A stretch of DNA of 64,000 nt from Pseudomonadota bacterium (GTDB lineage: Bacteria; Pseudomonadota; Alphaproteobacteria; Caulobacterales; Caulobacteraceae), in the NCBI GenBank assembly GCA_023428785.1, contig JAEYWU010000067.1:4024-68023 (forward strand), given 5' to 3'. Within the stretch, counting starts at the first letter, position 1. Every line of letters begins with the position of its first letter. Positions 18,113 to 27,260 of the stretch are shown piece by piece. Both the position numbers and the translations under genes were made by a program. Under the pieces are notes generated by a model. It had not been told where the DNA came from, ran no database searches, and saw only the letters and a program-made list of their open reading frames with translations.

Positions 18113-18702
18113 GGCTGGCTTCCTGACTGGGAGGCGGGGTCGATATCGTCCGATTGCGGCTGGTCCGTGGCGCCGCGACGCGCAGAGTCCACGACGACCG
18201 GCGTAACCTGGTCTGCGGTCCGGCCGATGCCGGGAAGAACGGTCTGGATGGCGCGCGCCGCACTATGGCTGACGGGGAAGACGGCCGCGTCGGTCAGCCA
18301 GCCTGGGGCCCGGTCCGGCGATCCGGACGAGGCGAATACGATCAGATGTACGACGCCCATTAGCACCAGCGCACGCACCACGCCGAAGGCGACGCCCACG
18401 CCTCGATCCAGGCCTGACATTCGGTCATGGTTCTGAAGCGAGCGCCCAGCCAGCGCCCCGATCAGTCGCACGCCGAAATAGACCATCAGGAATGTCACCA
18501 CCGCAGCCAGGACCGTGCCGATCCAGTCGGGATCGAACACGCCGCGTCCGATCGGTCCCGTAATCGGCAGGGCGATCAAAGAAATCAGGGCCGCCAGGAT
18601 GAAGGAGAAGAAGCTAACGACCTCGCGCGCACCGCCCCGGACCCATCCGGCCAGGGCCGAAAAGATGATGACCACGAAGGCGAACAGGTCGTATCCGGTC
18701 AT
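18109..18702 (-). CDS. cvpA: CvpA family membrane protein
   Basis: The 197-residue protein has four hydrophobic helices in the first 150 residues and the CvpA pattern (DLFAFVVIIFSALAGWVRGG, AREVVSFFSFILA, SGLDRGVGVAFGVVRALVLM), followed by a polar tail. In enterobacteria CvpA is named for colicin V production and is linked to purF, as here. Its biochemical role is unsettled and may concern envelope stability. It is coupled by ATGA overlaps to radA before it and purF after it. Confidence 0.9.
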   Translation of the reverse strand: MTGYDLFAFVVIIFSALAGWVRGGAREVVSFFSFILAALISLIALPITGPIGRGVFDPDWIGTVLAAVVTFLMVYFGVRLIGALAGRSLQNHDRMSGLDRGVGVAFGVVRALVLMGVVHLIVFASSGSPDRAPGWLTDAAVFPVSHSAARAIQTVLPGIGRTADQVTPVVVDSARRGATDQPQSDDIDPASQSGSQP

Positions 18703-20075
18703 ACGCGGGAATCTCGGGCGACGAGGGCCCCATCATCAATGCGCTGGACCGCTTCGGCAAGGCGAGACACCGAAACGATGCGAAGAACATCCGGCTCAGC
18801 CGCCTGACTGGGCGCCAGCGCCGCGTCGAAGCCCAGCTTGCGGGCTTCCTTCATCCGCGATTCCATCCGGTTCACAGGCCGGATCTCGCCGGACAGGCTG
18901 ATCTCGCCGAAGACCACCATCCCTTCGGGCAGGGGGCGGTCCAGAGCCGACGACACCAGGGCGGCCGCAGCCGCAAGATCGGCGGCGGGTTCCGAGATGC
19001 GCAGGCCGCCGGCCACGTTCAGATAAACGTCCTTGTCACCGAACCCGAGGCCGCAGCGCGCTTCCAGCACCGCCAGCACCATCGCCAGCCGCCCATTGTC
19101 CCATCCCACGACCGCGCGGCGGGGCGTGCCATAGGCCGAGGGCGCCACCAGCGCCTGGACCTCGACCAGAACCGGGCGAGAGCCCTCGATCCCTGCGAAG
19201 ACAACCGATCCGGCCGCCCGCTCGCCGCCCTCGCCCAGGAACAGGGCCGATGGATTGGGCACCTCGTTCAGGCCCCGGTCGCCCATTTCGAAGACGCCAA
19301 TCTCGTCGGTCGCGCCGAACCGGTTCTTGCCGGCGCGCAGGATGCGGAACGGATAGCCGCGCTCGCCCTCGAACGAGAGGACGGCGTCGACCATGTGCTC
19401 GACCACGCGGGGGCCGGCGACCTGACCATCCTTGGTGACGTGGCCGACCAGCACGATCGCCACGCCGCGCTTCTTGGCGAACCGCACCAGCTCGCCGGCG
19501 CAGGCGCGGACCTGGGTGACCGAGCCCGGACCCGCCTCATGGGCGTCGGACCACAGGGTCTGGACGGAATCGACGATCACCAGATCGAAGGTGTCGCGCT
19601 TCAGCCCGTCGAGGATTTCGCGCAGCGAGGTCTCGGCCGCCAGATTCACTGGCGCCTCGGCCAGACCCATCCGGGCCGCGCGCGAGCGGATCTGCTCGAT
19701 GGCTTCCTCGCCCGAAATATAGGCCACGCGCGCGCCGCGCGCTGCGGCCTGGGCGGTGACCTGAAGCAGCAGGGTCGACTTGCCGACACCCGGGTCGCCC
19801 GACAGCAGGATGGCCGAGCCGGGCACGACGCCGCCGCCGCAGACGCGGTCGAACTCGGCCACGCCCGTGGTCAGGCGCGGCGGCTCGGGATTGTCGGATC
19901 TCAGGTCCTCGAAGGCCAGCCCGCGCGCCTTGGATGGCTTCAGCGTGCCCGGCGCGCGGCTCTGCGTCTCCTCGACGAGGGTGTTCCAGGCCTGACAGGC
20001 CGAGCACTGCCCGGACCATTTGGCATGGACCGCCCCACAGGACTGACAAACATAGATCGCACCATCGCGGGCCAT
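18699..20075 (-). CDS. radA: DNA repair protein RadA
   Basis: RadA (Sms) is a RecA-like ATPase that processes recombination intermediates. The 458-residue product opens with a four-cysteine zinc finger (VCQSCGAVHAKWSGQCSAC), then Walker A GDPGVGKST, the RadA-specific KNRFG motif (residues GKNRFGATDEIG) and a C-terminal Lon-protease-like domain. I chose the ATG at 20075 because the zinc finger follows at once and family length fits. It begins the radA-cvpA-purF-SDR run. Confidence 0.96.
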   Translation of the reverse strand: MARDGAIYVCQSCGAVHAKWSGQCSACQAWNTLVEETQSRAPGTLKPSKARGLAFEDLRSDNPEPPRLTTGVAEFDRVCGGGVVPGSAILLSGDPGVGKSTLLLQVTAQAAARGARVAYISGEEAIEQIRSRAARMGLAEAPVNLAAETSLREILDGLKRDTFDLVIVDSVQTLWSDAHEAGPGSVTQVRACAGELVRFAKKRGVAIVLVGHVTKDGQVAGPRVVEHMVDAVLSFEGERGYPFRILRAGKNRFGATDEIGVFEMGDRGLNEVPNPSALFLGEGGERAAGSVVFAGIEGSRPVLVEVQALVAPSAYGTPRRAVVGWDNGRLAMVLAVLEARCGLGFGDKDVYLNVAGGLRISEPAADLAAAAALVSSALDRPLPEGMVVFGEISLSGEIRPVNRMESRMKEARKLGFDAALAPSQAAEPDVLRIVSVSRLAEAVQRIDDGALVARDSRV

Positions 20076-20220
20076 GGGGGCGCCTTCTAGCAGAGACGGA
20101 TTGATTCCGCCGCGTGTGGATTGCCCCCAGGTTGCGTCAAAGCCGGCCGTCGCCTGTCGGATTGCGCCGTTTCGTGAAAGGCGCATATTCCCCTGTAGGC
20201 TGAACAGGAGGCTGAAGCTG

Positions 20221-20859
20221 ATGTCCGACACCCCGCCCGCCATCAATCCGGGCATGATGGCCCGCATCCAGAACATCATCACCAAGCCGGTCCAGGAATG
20301 GGACGTGATCCGCGCCGAGGCCACCAGCGTCTCCCAGCTGTTCACCGGCTACGCCATGATCCTGGCCGCTATTCCGGCCATTGCCGGATTCATCGGCGGC
20401 CTGCTGCTTTCCGGCATGTTCGGTGGCCTGGGCGTCAGCGTCGGCTTGGTCGCCGGCTTGGTCGGCGCTGTCGTCGGCTACGTCCTGTCGCTGGTCATGG
20501 TCTTTGTGATGGGCCTCATCATCGACGCGCTCGCGCCTTCGTTCGGTGCGGCCAAGGATCGGACCCAGGCCATGAAGGTGGCGGTCTACGCCATGACGCC
20601 CGCCTGGGTCGCCGGAATCCTCAACCTCTTGCCGATGCTGGGCATTCTGGTGCTGATCGCCTCGATCTACGGGCTCTATCTGCTCTATCTCGGCATCAAG
20701 CAGGTGATGGCGCCGCCTGCTGACAAGGCGATCGTCTATTTCATCGTCGTCTGCGTCGTGGCCATCGTTCTGTGGTGGATCATCGCCATGATAATCGGCT
20801 CGATCACGGCCGCCATGGCCTTCAGCGCCGCCGGCGGTGCTGCGATCCTGTACGGCTAG
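20221..20859 (+). CDS. Yip1 domain membrane protein
   Basis: The 212-residue protein begins with a soluble stretch containing MMARIQNIITKPVQEWDVIR, the typical prokaryotic Yip1 N-terminus, then five or so membrane helices (GYAMILAAIPAIAGFIGGL, LVGAVVGYVLSLVMVFVMG, AVYAMTPAWVAGILNLLP, ILVLIASIYGLYLLYLGIK, VYFIVVCVVAIVLWWIIA). Its function is unknown. AGGAGG precedes the ATG. It lies between radA and alr on the opposite strand; its stop and the alr stop form a CGGCTAG-GGT-CTAGCCG inverted repeat. Confidence 0.85.
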   Translation: MSDTPPAINPGMMARIQNIITKPVQEWDVIRAEATSVSQLFTGYAMILAAIPAIAGFIGGLLLSGMFGGLGVSVGLVAGLVGAVVGYVLSLVMVFVMGLIIDALAPSFGAAKDRTQAMKVAVYAMTPAWVAGILNLLPMLGILVLIASIYGLYLLYLGIKQVMAPPADKAIVYFIVVCVVAIVLWWIIAMIIGSITAAMAFSAAGGAAILYG

Positions 20860-20862
20860 GGT

Positions 20863-21900
20863 CTAGCCGACATACGAACGCTGAACCCGGGCTCCGACCG
20901 AGGTCAGCAGCTCATAGGCGATGGTGCCGGCGTCCGCCGCCGCGTCATCAATGGGGTGGTGGGGCCCGAACAGCTCCACCAACTCGCCCGGTCCGACATC
21001 CAGGTCAGTGACGTCGATCGCTATCAGGTCCATGGAGATCCGGCCGAGAATCGGGCGAATCTCGCCGCCGACATAGACCCGGCCGCGCGGGCTGTTCGAG
21101 CGCAGGATGCCGTCCGCATAGCCGGCGCCGGCGACCGCCACGCTCATCGGACGCTCGGCGGTGAAGCCACGGGCGTATCCGACCGTCTCACCGGCTGGAA
21201 CATTGCGCACCTGCAGGATTTCCGCTCGCAGGGCCGCGACAGGCTTCAGCCGCTCGTCTGGGCGACCCTCGGGCCCACCGCCGTAAAGGCTGATCCCCGG
21301 CCGCAGCGCGTCGAAGGCGAAGTCCGGACCCAGGAAACATCCGCCGGAATTGGCGAAGGACCGCACCGTCCCGGGATAGCGGCGGCTGACCAGCTCGAAG
21401 GCCGAACGCTGGGCTGCGTTCATGGCGTCATAGGGATCGTCGGAGCAGGCAAGATGGCTCACCACCATCTCCAGCCCGGGGAAGGGCTCGGGCGCGTCTT
21501 CGGGACGGACGCCCAGGCGGTTCATCCCTGTGTCGATATGCAAGGCCGCCGGGCCACCGTCAGAGCTCAGCCAGCGGCGGATCTGCTCGGCCGAGCTCAG
21601 TACTGGCCGAAGTCGGGCGGCTTGCAGCCGCAGCACATCAGACGGGCCGCATCCGTCCAGCACATAGATTTTCGGCCGAGACCCCAGGGTCTGGCGCAAG
21701 GCGTCGCCCTCGCTCAGGCGGGCCACGAAGAAGGTGTCTGCGCCCTCGGTCATCAGCTTGCGCGCGACCGCTGCGGCGCCCAGTCCATAGGCGTCGGCCT
21801 TGACGACCGGCGTCACCGGCGCGCCGCCGATCCGGGCGAGCGTGTGGAAGTTCTCTGAAAGCGCGTTCAGATCAACGATGAGGCGGGCCGGGGAGGGCAT
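20863..21900 (-). CDS. alr: Alanine racemase
   Basis: Alanine racemase makes D-alanine for peptidoglycan. The 345-residue protein has the PLP lysine at K34 in VVKADAYGLGA, the HIDTGMNRLG motif, SGGCFLG in the barrel, and the second catalytic base region YGGGPEGR with GYADGILRSN further on. It is a little shorter than many homologues but all motifs are intact. The gene order radA-(Yip1)-alr places it by other envelope genes. Confidence 0.94.
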   Translation of the reverse strand: MPSPARLIVDLNALSENFHTLARIGGAPVTPVVKADAYGLGAAAVARKLMTEGADTFFVARLSEGDALRQTLGSRPKIYVLDGCGPSDVLRLQAARLRPVLSSAEQIRRWLSSDGGPAALHIDTGMNRLGVRPEDAPEPFPGLEMVVSHLACSDDPYDAMNAAQRSAFELVSRRYPGTVRSFANSGGCFLGPDFAFDALRPGISLYGGGPEGRPDERLKPVAALRAEILQVRNVPAGETVGYARGFTAERPMSVAVAGAGYADGILRSNSPRGRVYVGGEIRPILGRISMDLIAIDVTDLDVGPGELVELFGPHHPIDDAAADAGTIAYELLTSVGARVQRSYVG

Positions 21901-21936
21901 CCATGCCTTATGCCCGAAGGGGAACGGCAGACAAGC

Positions 21937-22503
21937 CTATCGGTTGAACCAGGTCTTCATGCTGAGCATCAGGCCCGGCACGTCGTCCACGACATGGAAG
22001 GTGTCGAGGAACCAGTCGGGCGTCATGCCGGTCGAAACATTGTTGTGGAACAGGGCGATCAGGGCGTCCCAAAAGCCGTCCACATTCACGAACCAGATTG
22101 GCTTGAGGTGCAGGCTCAGCCGCCGCCAGGACATCAGCTCGATCGCCTCTTCCAGCGTGCCGATCCCGCCGGGAAGGACCACGAAGGCCTCCGAAGCGTC
22201 GTACATCATCGACTTGCGCTCGTGCATGGTCTGGACGACCACGGTCTCGACCTCATCCAGCAGGCGCTCCTTGGCGCGCAGGAAGTCGGGCATGATCCCA
22301 AGCACCGCGCCGCCGGCCTCATGGGCCGCACGGGCCGAGGCGCCCATCAGGCCCACGCCGCCGCCGCCGTAGACCAGCCGCAGTCCCTCGGCGGCCAGCG
22401 CCTCGCCCAGTTCACGGGCCGTCTCCTCGAAGATCGGCTTGGCGCCCATGGATGAGCCGCAGAAGACGCAGACGGAGTGCAGTTCGCTCGGAGCTTCGAC
22501 CAA
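21937..22503 (-). CDS. LOG family (TIGR00730) nucleotide-binding protein
   Basis: The 188-residue protein has the LOG signature: CVFCGSSMG at the start, LVYGGGGVGLMG, the ERKSMM stretch and PGGIGTLEE. These mark cytokinin riboside 5'-monophosphate phosphoribohydrolase-like enzymes; in bacteria the physiological role is often nucleotide metabolism. The only start that keeps the N-terminus intact is TTG 22503, with modest support. It diverges from the lipoprotein gene at 22595. Confidence 0.88.
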   Translation of the reverse strand: MVEAPSELHSVCVFCGSSMGAKPIFEETARELGEALAAEGLRLVYGGGGVGLMGASARAAHEAGGAVLGIMPDFLRAKERLLDEVETVVVQTMHERKSMMYDASEAFVVLPGGIGTLEEAIELMSWRRLSLHLKPIWFVNVDGFWDALIALFHNNVSTGMTPDWFLDTFHVVDDVPGLMLSMKTWFNR

Positions 22504-22594
22504 GACGGGGTCCCTGGATGAATCGGGACGATTTCATCCCGGGGCGAAAGCCTCTAGCAAAGCCGGACGGCAGAACCTAGCGGGGGCGCGAGAC

Positions 22595-23356
22595 ATGCGA
22601 ATGAGGACGGCGATCCTGATAGCGGCCTTGGCGCTGGCGGCGTGTGGCGGTGAAGCGGCTCCGGCCGCCGACGCGACAGAGGATGCGCCAGCCTATGCGG
22701 CGCCGCCAGTCGCGACCCACGTCGAACTGCAGGATGGTCAGGTCGTCGTCGCGGGCCGGGCCGGTCCCGGCGAGCGCGTCCGCCTGATCGAGATGGACGG
22801 CGCCGCCCACGGCGTCACCGCAGACGACCGAGGCCTGTTCGCCATTTCCCTGCCGGGCGCCTCGCCGCAGGACCGGTTGTTCAATCTGAGCGTCGAGCGG
22901 GCCGGGCAGTCAGTGTCCAGCGATGGCTGGCTGTTCTCGCCCGGCTCGGCGCCCCAAAGGGCCCTGATGTTGCGGGCGGGCGGCGCGTCGCTGCCTGTGG
23001 GGCCGGCGCCGCTGCTGGCCGTGGTCGATGTCGACGGCGGCGGCGGCGTGGCCGTGTCCGGCGTCGCATCGGCCGATCAGTCCGTCACTGTGTCGCTGGA
23101 CGGGCGCCCGGCGGCGGAAGCCCGCGCCGACAGTCAGGGGCGATGGTTCGCCGTGCTCAGCGCCGCGACGACGCCGGGGCCGCACCGGATCGCCGCCGTG
23201 GCGGGCGATCAGCGCGAGGACCGTATGGTCGATCTGACGCTCGTCCGGTCCGATGGCGCAATTTCGGCGGCCCCCAACGACACCGGAATCCGCATCGCCT
23301 GGGCGCTGCCGGGTGGAGGCTCCCAGACAACGCTGCTGCTGCTCACAGAGCCCTGA
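22595..23356 (+). CDS. Hypothetical lipoprotein with Ig-like or carboxypeptidase-regulatory-like repeats
   Basis: The 253-residue product starts MRMRTAILIAALALAACGGE, a clear lipoprotein signal (lipobox LAAC, Cys17). The mature part has two similar segments: VVVAGRAGPGERVRLIEMDG with DDRGLFAISLPG, and VAVSGVASADQSVTVSLDGR with DSQGRWFAVL, which look like repeated beta-sandwich modules. I recognise no catalytic motif. It stands just before the L,D-transpeptidase gene, so a cell-wall role is possible but unproved. Confidence 0.65.
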   Translation: MRMRTAILIAALALAACGGEAAPAADATEDAPAYAAPPVATHVELQDGQVVVAGRAGPGERVRLIEMDGAAHGVTADDRGLFAISLPGASPQDRLFNLSVERAGQSVSSDGWLFSPGSAPQRALMLRAGGASLPVGPAPLLAVVDVDGGGGVAVSGVASADQSVTVSLDGRPAAEARADSQGRWFAVLSAATTPGPHRIAAVAGDQREDRMVDLTLVRSDGAISAAPNDTGIRIAWALPGGGSQTTLLLLTEP

Positions 23357-23411
23357 TCGGGGAACGGCTCTGCGTCGAAGGGCATTGTTTCGGTTCACCG
23401 TCGGAGCGCCC

Positions 23412-24461
23412 ATGAAGACCCTTTTGCCCACTCTCGCCCTCGGCCTGGCCCTCGGAACCGCGGCTTGCGGCGACGAGCGTGAAACCAGCACGCCGGAGCC
23501 TGCTCCGCCGCCGGTCGAGTCGGCGCGCCCGGCGGCGACCAATACGATCGCGGCAACCCAGATCAACAACGCGACCTTCGAGGCCCCGCCGGCCGAAGAG
23601 CCTGAGCAGACCGTGGTCCCCGCCGTCGTGCGGGTGCAGGTTCTGCTGGATAGGGCCGGCTACTCGCCCGGTGTGACGGACGGCCGCTTTGGCGAGAACG
23701 TTCGCCATGCGATCGCCGAGTACCAGCGTCAGAATGGTCTGGCCGTTGATGGTGCGCTGACCGAAGCCCTCTATGACCGGCTGGTTGCGGAATCGCCCGT
23801 CGATGTCGTGTCCCGCTATGTGTTGACGGCCGAGGATGTGGCCGGGCCCTTCACACCGTCCATTCCCCGTGATCTGGCGTCCCAGGCCGAGCTTGATGCG
23901 CTGGGCTACCGCTCGGCGTCTGAACTTCTGGCCGAACGCTTCCACATGGATGAGCAGTTCCTGGTCGCGCTGAACCCCGGCGTCGATTTCAGCCAGGCCG
24001 GAACCGAGATCTACATCACCAACCCGCGCCGCCAGCCGATCCAGGGTGAGGTCGCGCGCATCGAGGTGGACGCCGAAGAGCGGTCGGTGCGCGCCTATGA
24101 CGAGGCGGGCACGCTTCTGGCCTTCTATCCCGCGACCATCGGATCGTCTGAGAATCCCAGCCCGTCCGGCGCAATGACCGTCAACGGCGTCGCCCGCAAT
24201 CCGACCTACACCTATGACCCGAGCCGCCTGTCGTACGCCAACGACACCATCAACCGCCGGCTAGTAGTGGCGGCGGGGCCGAACAATCCGGTCGGCTCAA
24301 TCTGGATCGACCTGTCGCGCGACACCTACGGCATCCACGGCACGCCCAATCCCGACATCGTCGGCAAGAACGCCTCGAACGGCTGTGTTCGCCTGACCAA
24401 CTGGGACGTGGCCCACCTGGCGGCGGCGGTCCGGCCGGGCGTGGAGGTCGAGTTCGTCTAG
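23412..24461 (+). CDS. L,D-transpeptidase lipoprotein with peptidoglycan-binding domain
   Basis: The 349-residue protein has a lipoprotein signal (GLALGTAACGDE), an N-terminal peptidoglycan-binding domain (RAGYSPGVTDGRFGENVRHA, IAEYQRQNGL) and a C-terminal YkuD domain with the catalytic HGT...SNGCVRL motif near residue 335. YkuD enzymes crosslink peptidoglycan through meso-DAP or attach lipoproteins. The catalytic cysteine is present. Its stop codon overlaps that of the HIT gene on the other strand (CTAG). Confidence 0.9.
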   Translation: MKTLLPTLALGLALGTAACGDERETSTPEPAPPPVESARPAATNTIAATQINNATFEAPPAEEPEQTVVPAVVRVQVLLDRAGYSPGVTDGRFGENVRHAIAEYQRQNGLAVDGALTEALYDRLVAESPVDVVSRYVLTAEDVAGPFTPSIPRDLASQAELDALGYRSASELLAERFHMDEQFLVALNPGVDFSQAGTEIYITNPRRQPIQGEVARIEVDAEERSVRAYDEAGTLLAFYPATIGSSENPSPSGAMTVNGVARNPTYTYDPSRLSYANDTINRRLVVAAGPNNPVGSIWIDLSRDTYGIHGTPNPDIVGKNASNGCVRLTNWDVAHLAAAVRPGVEVEFV

Positions 24462-24892
24462 AGGGCGGCCGAGATGCGGGCGGCGGTCGCCTTGAGTTCG
24501 TCGGTGTCCGCCATACCGCCCTGGCCGTGTCCGCCCAGCGGCCGCCCCGCCCAGCGCGGGATCACGTGCAGGTGCAGATGAAAGACGGTCTGGCCGCCGG
24601 CTGACCCGTTGAACTGCATCAGCGACACGCCTTCGCAGCCGAGCGCCTCGGGCTGGACGCGGGCGATCGTCTGGGCCGCCAGGATCAGGTCCTGGAGAAC
24701 CTCCGGCTCGGCCTCCAGCAGGTTACGGGCCCGCGAGACCTTGGAGATCACCAGCACGTGCCCCTCGGACTGCGGGAAGACATCCATGAACGCCAGCACC
24801 CGGTCGTCCTCCATCACCTTCACGCAGGGCAGTTCGCCGCGCAGGATCTTGGCGAAGACATTGTCGTGGTCGTAGGCGCCGGTCAGGCTCAT
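24458..24892 (-). CDS. HIT family hydrolase
   Basis: The 144-residue protein carries the histidine triad in VFHLHLHVIP near residue 108, with the N-terminal NVFAKILRGELPC and GHVLVISK patterns of the HINT branch. Such enzymes hydrolyse nucleoside phosphoramidates or dinucleotides. It is close to the usual family length and convergent with the L,D-transpeptidase gene. Confidence 0.93.
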   Translation of the reverse strand: MSLTGAYDHDNVFAKILRGELPCVKVMEDDRVLAFMDVFPQSEGHVLVISKVSRARNLLEAEPEVLQDLILAAQTIARVQPEALGCEGVSLMQFNGSAGGQTVFHLHLHVIPRWAGRPLGGHGQGGMADTDELKATAARISAAL

Positions 24893-24930
24893 GCTATCGT
24901 TCCTGAAGAGAGACGACGGAGGTTTGGCCG

Positions 24931-25527
24931 ATGGAAGCGGGGGCTGGCAAGGCCGCGGCCGGCATGACGGAGCGCCAGAAGAAGTGGTTCGCCACCGTCC
25001 AGGCCAATCTGGAGGCCCAGACCGGCAGGCCGATCGCCGAATGGGTCGAGATCATGACGACCTGCCCGGAGACCACGCGCGGCAAGCAGACGGCCTGGCT
25101 CAAGGCGCGCCACGGCATCGGTGTGAACCACGCGGCCTTTATTCTGTCCCAGGCCGAGACCGGAACTGGACCCGACTGGGACGATCCAGACGGCCTGCGG
25201 GCCCAACTCTGGAAGGACCCGGCCAGCGAGGCCATCCTCGTAGCGATCGAGGCGGTGGCGGCCGAGGTTTCCGACGTCGTGACCGGCCAGCGCAAGGCCT
25301 TCACCAGCTTCTCGCGCGACGTCCAGTTCGCGGCCATACGGCCTCTCAAGGGTGGCGGCGCGCTCATCGGCTTCAAGCTTGAGCCCGGGCAGTCCGTGCG
25401 CCTGTCGGCTCCGGCCCGGCGGGAGAGCTGGTCTGAGCGGCTGATATCGACAATCAGCCTGTCGGCGCCGGCCGATGTCGACGACGAGGTCCGCCGTCTG
25501 TTCGCCCTGGCGGCCGAGCGCGGCTAG
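24931..25527 (+). CDS. DUF4287/DUF5655 domain protein
   Basis: The N-terminal half (TERQKKWFATVQANLEAQTG, then RPIAEWVEI and LKARHGIGVNHAAFI) matches DUF4287. The C-terminal half (GQRKAFTSFSRDVQFAAIRP, then GFKLEP) matches DUF5655. The function of both domains is unknown. The 198-residue product is soluble. I kept the ATG at 24931; MTERQKK twelve codons later is an alternative. Confidence 0.8.
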   Translation: MEAGAGKAAAGMTERQKKWFATVQANLEAQTGRPIAEWVEIMTTCPETTRGKQTAWLKARHGIGVNHAAFILSQAETGTGPDWDDPDGLRAQLWKDPASEAILVAIEAVAAEVSDVVTGQRKAFTSFSRDVQFAAIRPLKGGGALIGFKLEPGQSVRLSAPARRESWSERLISTISLSAPADVDDEVRRLFALAAERG

Positions 25528-25567
25528 GCGTCTGGTCCTCGGCGACGAATTTGCGGATAAGGGCGCC

Positions 25568-25963
25568 ATGAACGCGCGCATTGACTGGCCGGAACTCTTC
25601 TTCTCGTCCTCGGGACGGGTCGGCAGGCTGCCGTTCCTGCTGGCCGCGGTCAGCCTGGTGGTGATGCTCGCCCTCTATCAGTCGGCGCTGGGCGGCAACG
25701 TCTTCACCGGCGTCTTCGCCTATCCGTTGCTGTTCTTCTCGGGCGCCTGCGTGCTGTCAAAGCGCCTGCACGACCGGGGCCGATCGGGCTGGTGGACGGC
25801 CGTGATCCTGTTCGCCTTCATCATGGTCTGGCCGCACCCCGAAGGGGTGCTCGACATGCTCGGCGTAGCGGTCGTGCTCTGGGCGATCGTGGAACTGGGC
25901 CTGATGCCGTCTGAACAGGGGGCCAACCGCTTCGGCCCCAACCCGATGCGCGCTCTGATCTAG
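25568..25963 (+). CDS. DUF805 membrane protein
   Basis: The 131-residue protein has the DUF805 pattern: [16 protein letters not shown] at the start, then four membrane helices with the conserved [13 protein letters not shown] between the second and third. DUF805 proteins are small inner-membrane proteins of unknown function, often near cell-envelope genes. The start ATG 25568 gives the right N-terminus. Its stop overlaps the lipB stop by CTAG. Confidence 0.85.
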   Translation: MNARIDWPELFFSSSGRVGRLPFLLAAVSLVVMLALYQSALGGNVFTGVFAYPLLFFSGACVLSKRLHDRGRSGWWTAVILFAFIMVWPHPEGVLDMLGVAVVLWAIVELGLMPSEQGANRFGPNPMRALI

Positions 25964-26661
25964 ACAGGCGGTTCGGTGGCCTCGACCGGCCCGAACACAT
26001 CCTGGAAGGACGACCGCAGCGCTTCGTCAGCCTCATCCATCGTCACGGGGCGTCCCAGATCAACCAGGCTGGTCACCCCGTGCTCGCGGATGCCGCAGGG
26101 CACGATGCCCGAGAAGTGCGACAGGTCCGGCTCCACATTGACACTGACGCCATGGAAGCTGACCCATCGGCGCACCTTCACCCCGATCGCGGCGATCTTG
26201 TCCTCGCGGACCTGGCCGTCCTCGCGCCGCTCGACCCACACGCCGACGCGGCCATCGCGGGGACCGGAATCAACATTGAACACGGATAGCGACTGGACGA
26301 TCCAAGTCTCCAGACCGCGTACAAAGCGGCGGATGTCGCGGCCGCGCCGGTTCAGGTCCAGCATCACATAGGCCACCCGCTGACCCGGCCCGTGATAGGT
26401 GAACTGTCCACCCCGACCGGTCTCGAAGACGGGAATGTCGCCGGGCGTCAGCAAATCCTCGGCCTTGGCCGAGACGCCCGCGGTATAGAGCGGCGGGTGC
26501 TCCAGCAACCAGATCAGCTCGCCCGCAGACCCTTCTGCAATCGCGGCGGCGCGCGTCTCCATCGCCTCGACGGCCTGGGGGTAGGGGACTAGGCTGCGCG
26601 ACACCGCCCAGCCGGCGGTCAGGCCGTCGTCGCGCCGCAGAATGTCGAGGCCATCGGTCAT
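25960..26661 (-). CDS. lipB: Octanoyl-[acyl-carrier-protein]:protein octanoyltransferase
   Basis: LipB moves octanoyl from ACP to lipoyl domains, the first step of lipoate attachment. The 233-residue protein has the [20 protein letters not shown] motif, the catalytic lysine in [13 protein letters not shown] and the cysteine in GIVPCGI. The conserved start [13 protein letters not shown] indicates the ATG at 26661 rather than an upstream one. No lipA is nearby. Confidence 0.92.
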   Translation of the reverse strand: MTDGLDILRRDDGLTAGWAVSRSLVPYPQAVEAMETRAAAIAEGSAGELIWLLEHPPLYTAGVSAKAEDLLTPGDIPVFETGRGGQFTYHGPGQRVAYVMLDLNRRGRDIRRFVRGLETWIVQSLSVFNVDSGPRDGRVGVWVERREDGQVREDKIAAIGVKVRRWVSFHGVSVNVEPDLSHFSGIVPCGIREHGVTSLVDLGRPVTMDEADEALRSSFQDVFGPVEATEPPV

Positions 26662-26770
26662 GGCGCCGCAATTGGCCCCTCGAACGCGGCCTCGCAAGCG
26701 CCCCGCTTAACGCGTCGTCAAGCATGATCCGGCCATCTTGGCCGCCTAGTTCGCGCGTCGAGGGGTTCGG

Positions 26771-27055
26771 GTGTCACTTACGCTCCCAGCTGAAAAGGGG
26801 GTCAGCCAGCAGGTCGCGGCCGTAAAGGTCGAGATCTCGGTGGTGCTCGGCCGGTCGAATATCCCCATGCAGAGCCTTCTGCGCATGGGCCGCGGCGCCG
26901 TGATTCCGCTGGACGCCCACGAGGGTGACGAGGTCTGGATTCTGGCCAACAACCATCCGGTTGCCCGTGGCGAGATTTCGATTTCCGAGGACCGCATCGC
27001 CATCGTCGTCACCGGCCCGGCCAACGTCTATGACTTCATGGCGGGCGCTGCGTAG
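26771..27055 (+). CDS. Lone FliN/SpoA-domain protein
   Basis: The 94-residue protein matches the SpoA (FliN/FliM C-terminal) domain: VKVEISVVLGRSNIPMQSLL, RMGRGAVIPLDAHEGDEVWI, NNHPVARGEISI and a last strand. In a flagellar motor FliN lies in the C-ring, but here no flagellar gene is near; the neighbours are lipB and tRNA-Leu. The start is GTG 26771 with AGGGGT just upstream. It could be a true FliN at an isolated locus or a paralogue. Confidence 0.75.
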   Translation: MSLTLPAEKGVSQQVAAVKVEISVVLGRSNIPMQSLLRMGRGAVIPLDAHEGDEVWILANNHPVARGEISISEDRIAIVVTGPANVYDFMAGAA

Positions 27056-27118
27056 TTTTCCGCGCCAGCCTCTTTTCATTCCGCCCCGCCTCCGCTATCT
27101 CCCCGCGCTCCGATGCGA

Positions 27119-27205
27119 GCGGTCGTGGCGGAATTGGTAGACGCGCAGCGTTGAGGTCGCTGTTCCCTAACCGGAGTGGAAGTTCGAGTCTTCTCGACCG
27201 CACCA
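27119..27205 (+). tRNA. tRNA-Leu (anticodon GAG)
   Basis: The acceptor stem GCGGTCG pairs perfectly with CGACCGC, followed by A and an encoded CCA. The anticodon stem CAGCG/CGCTG holds the loop TTGAGGT with anticodon GAG (27153-27155), reading CUC and CUU. The long variable arm and GTTCGAGTC T-loop are typical of tRNA-Leu. mgtE starts 56 bases later. Confidence 0.96.
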
Positions 27206-27260
27206 TCGAGAATCGGCGTTTGATGCGCTGATCGCCTGAAAGGCCAGGAGGGAGGCGAGC

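Noticed and set aside
27206..27260. Mg2+ riboswitch (M-box) before mgtE
   Set aside because: Only 56 bases separate tRNA-Leu from mgtE, too few for the element, and no conserved core is visible.
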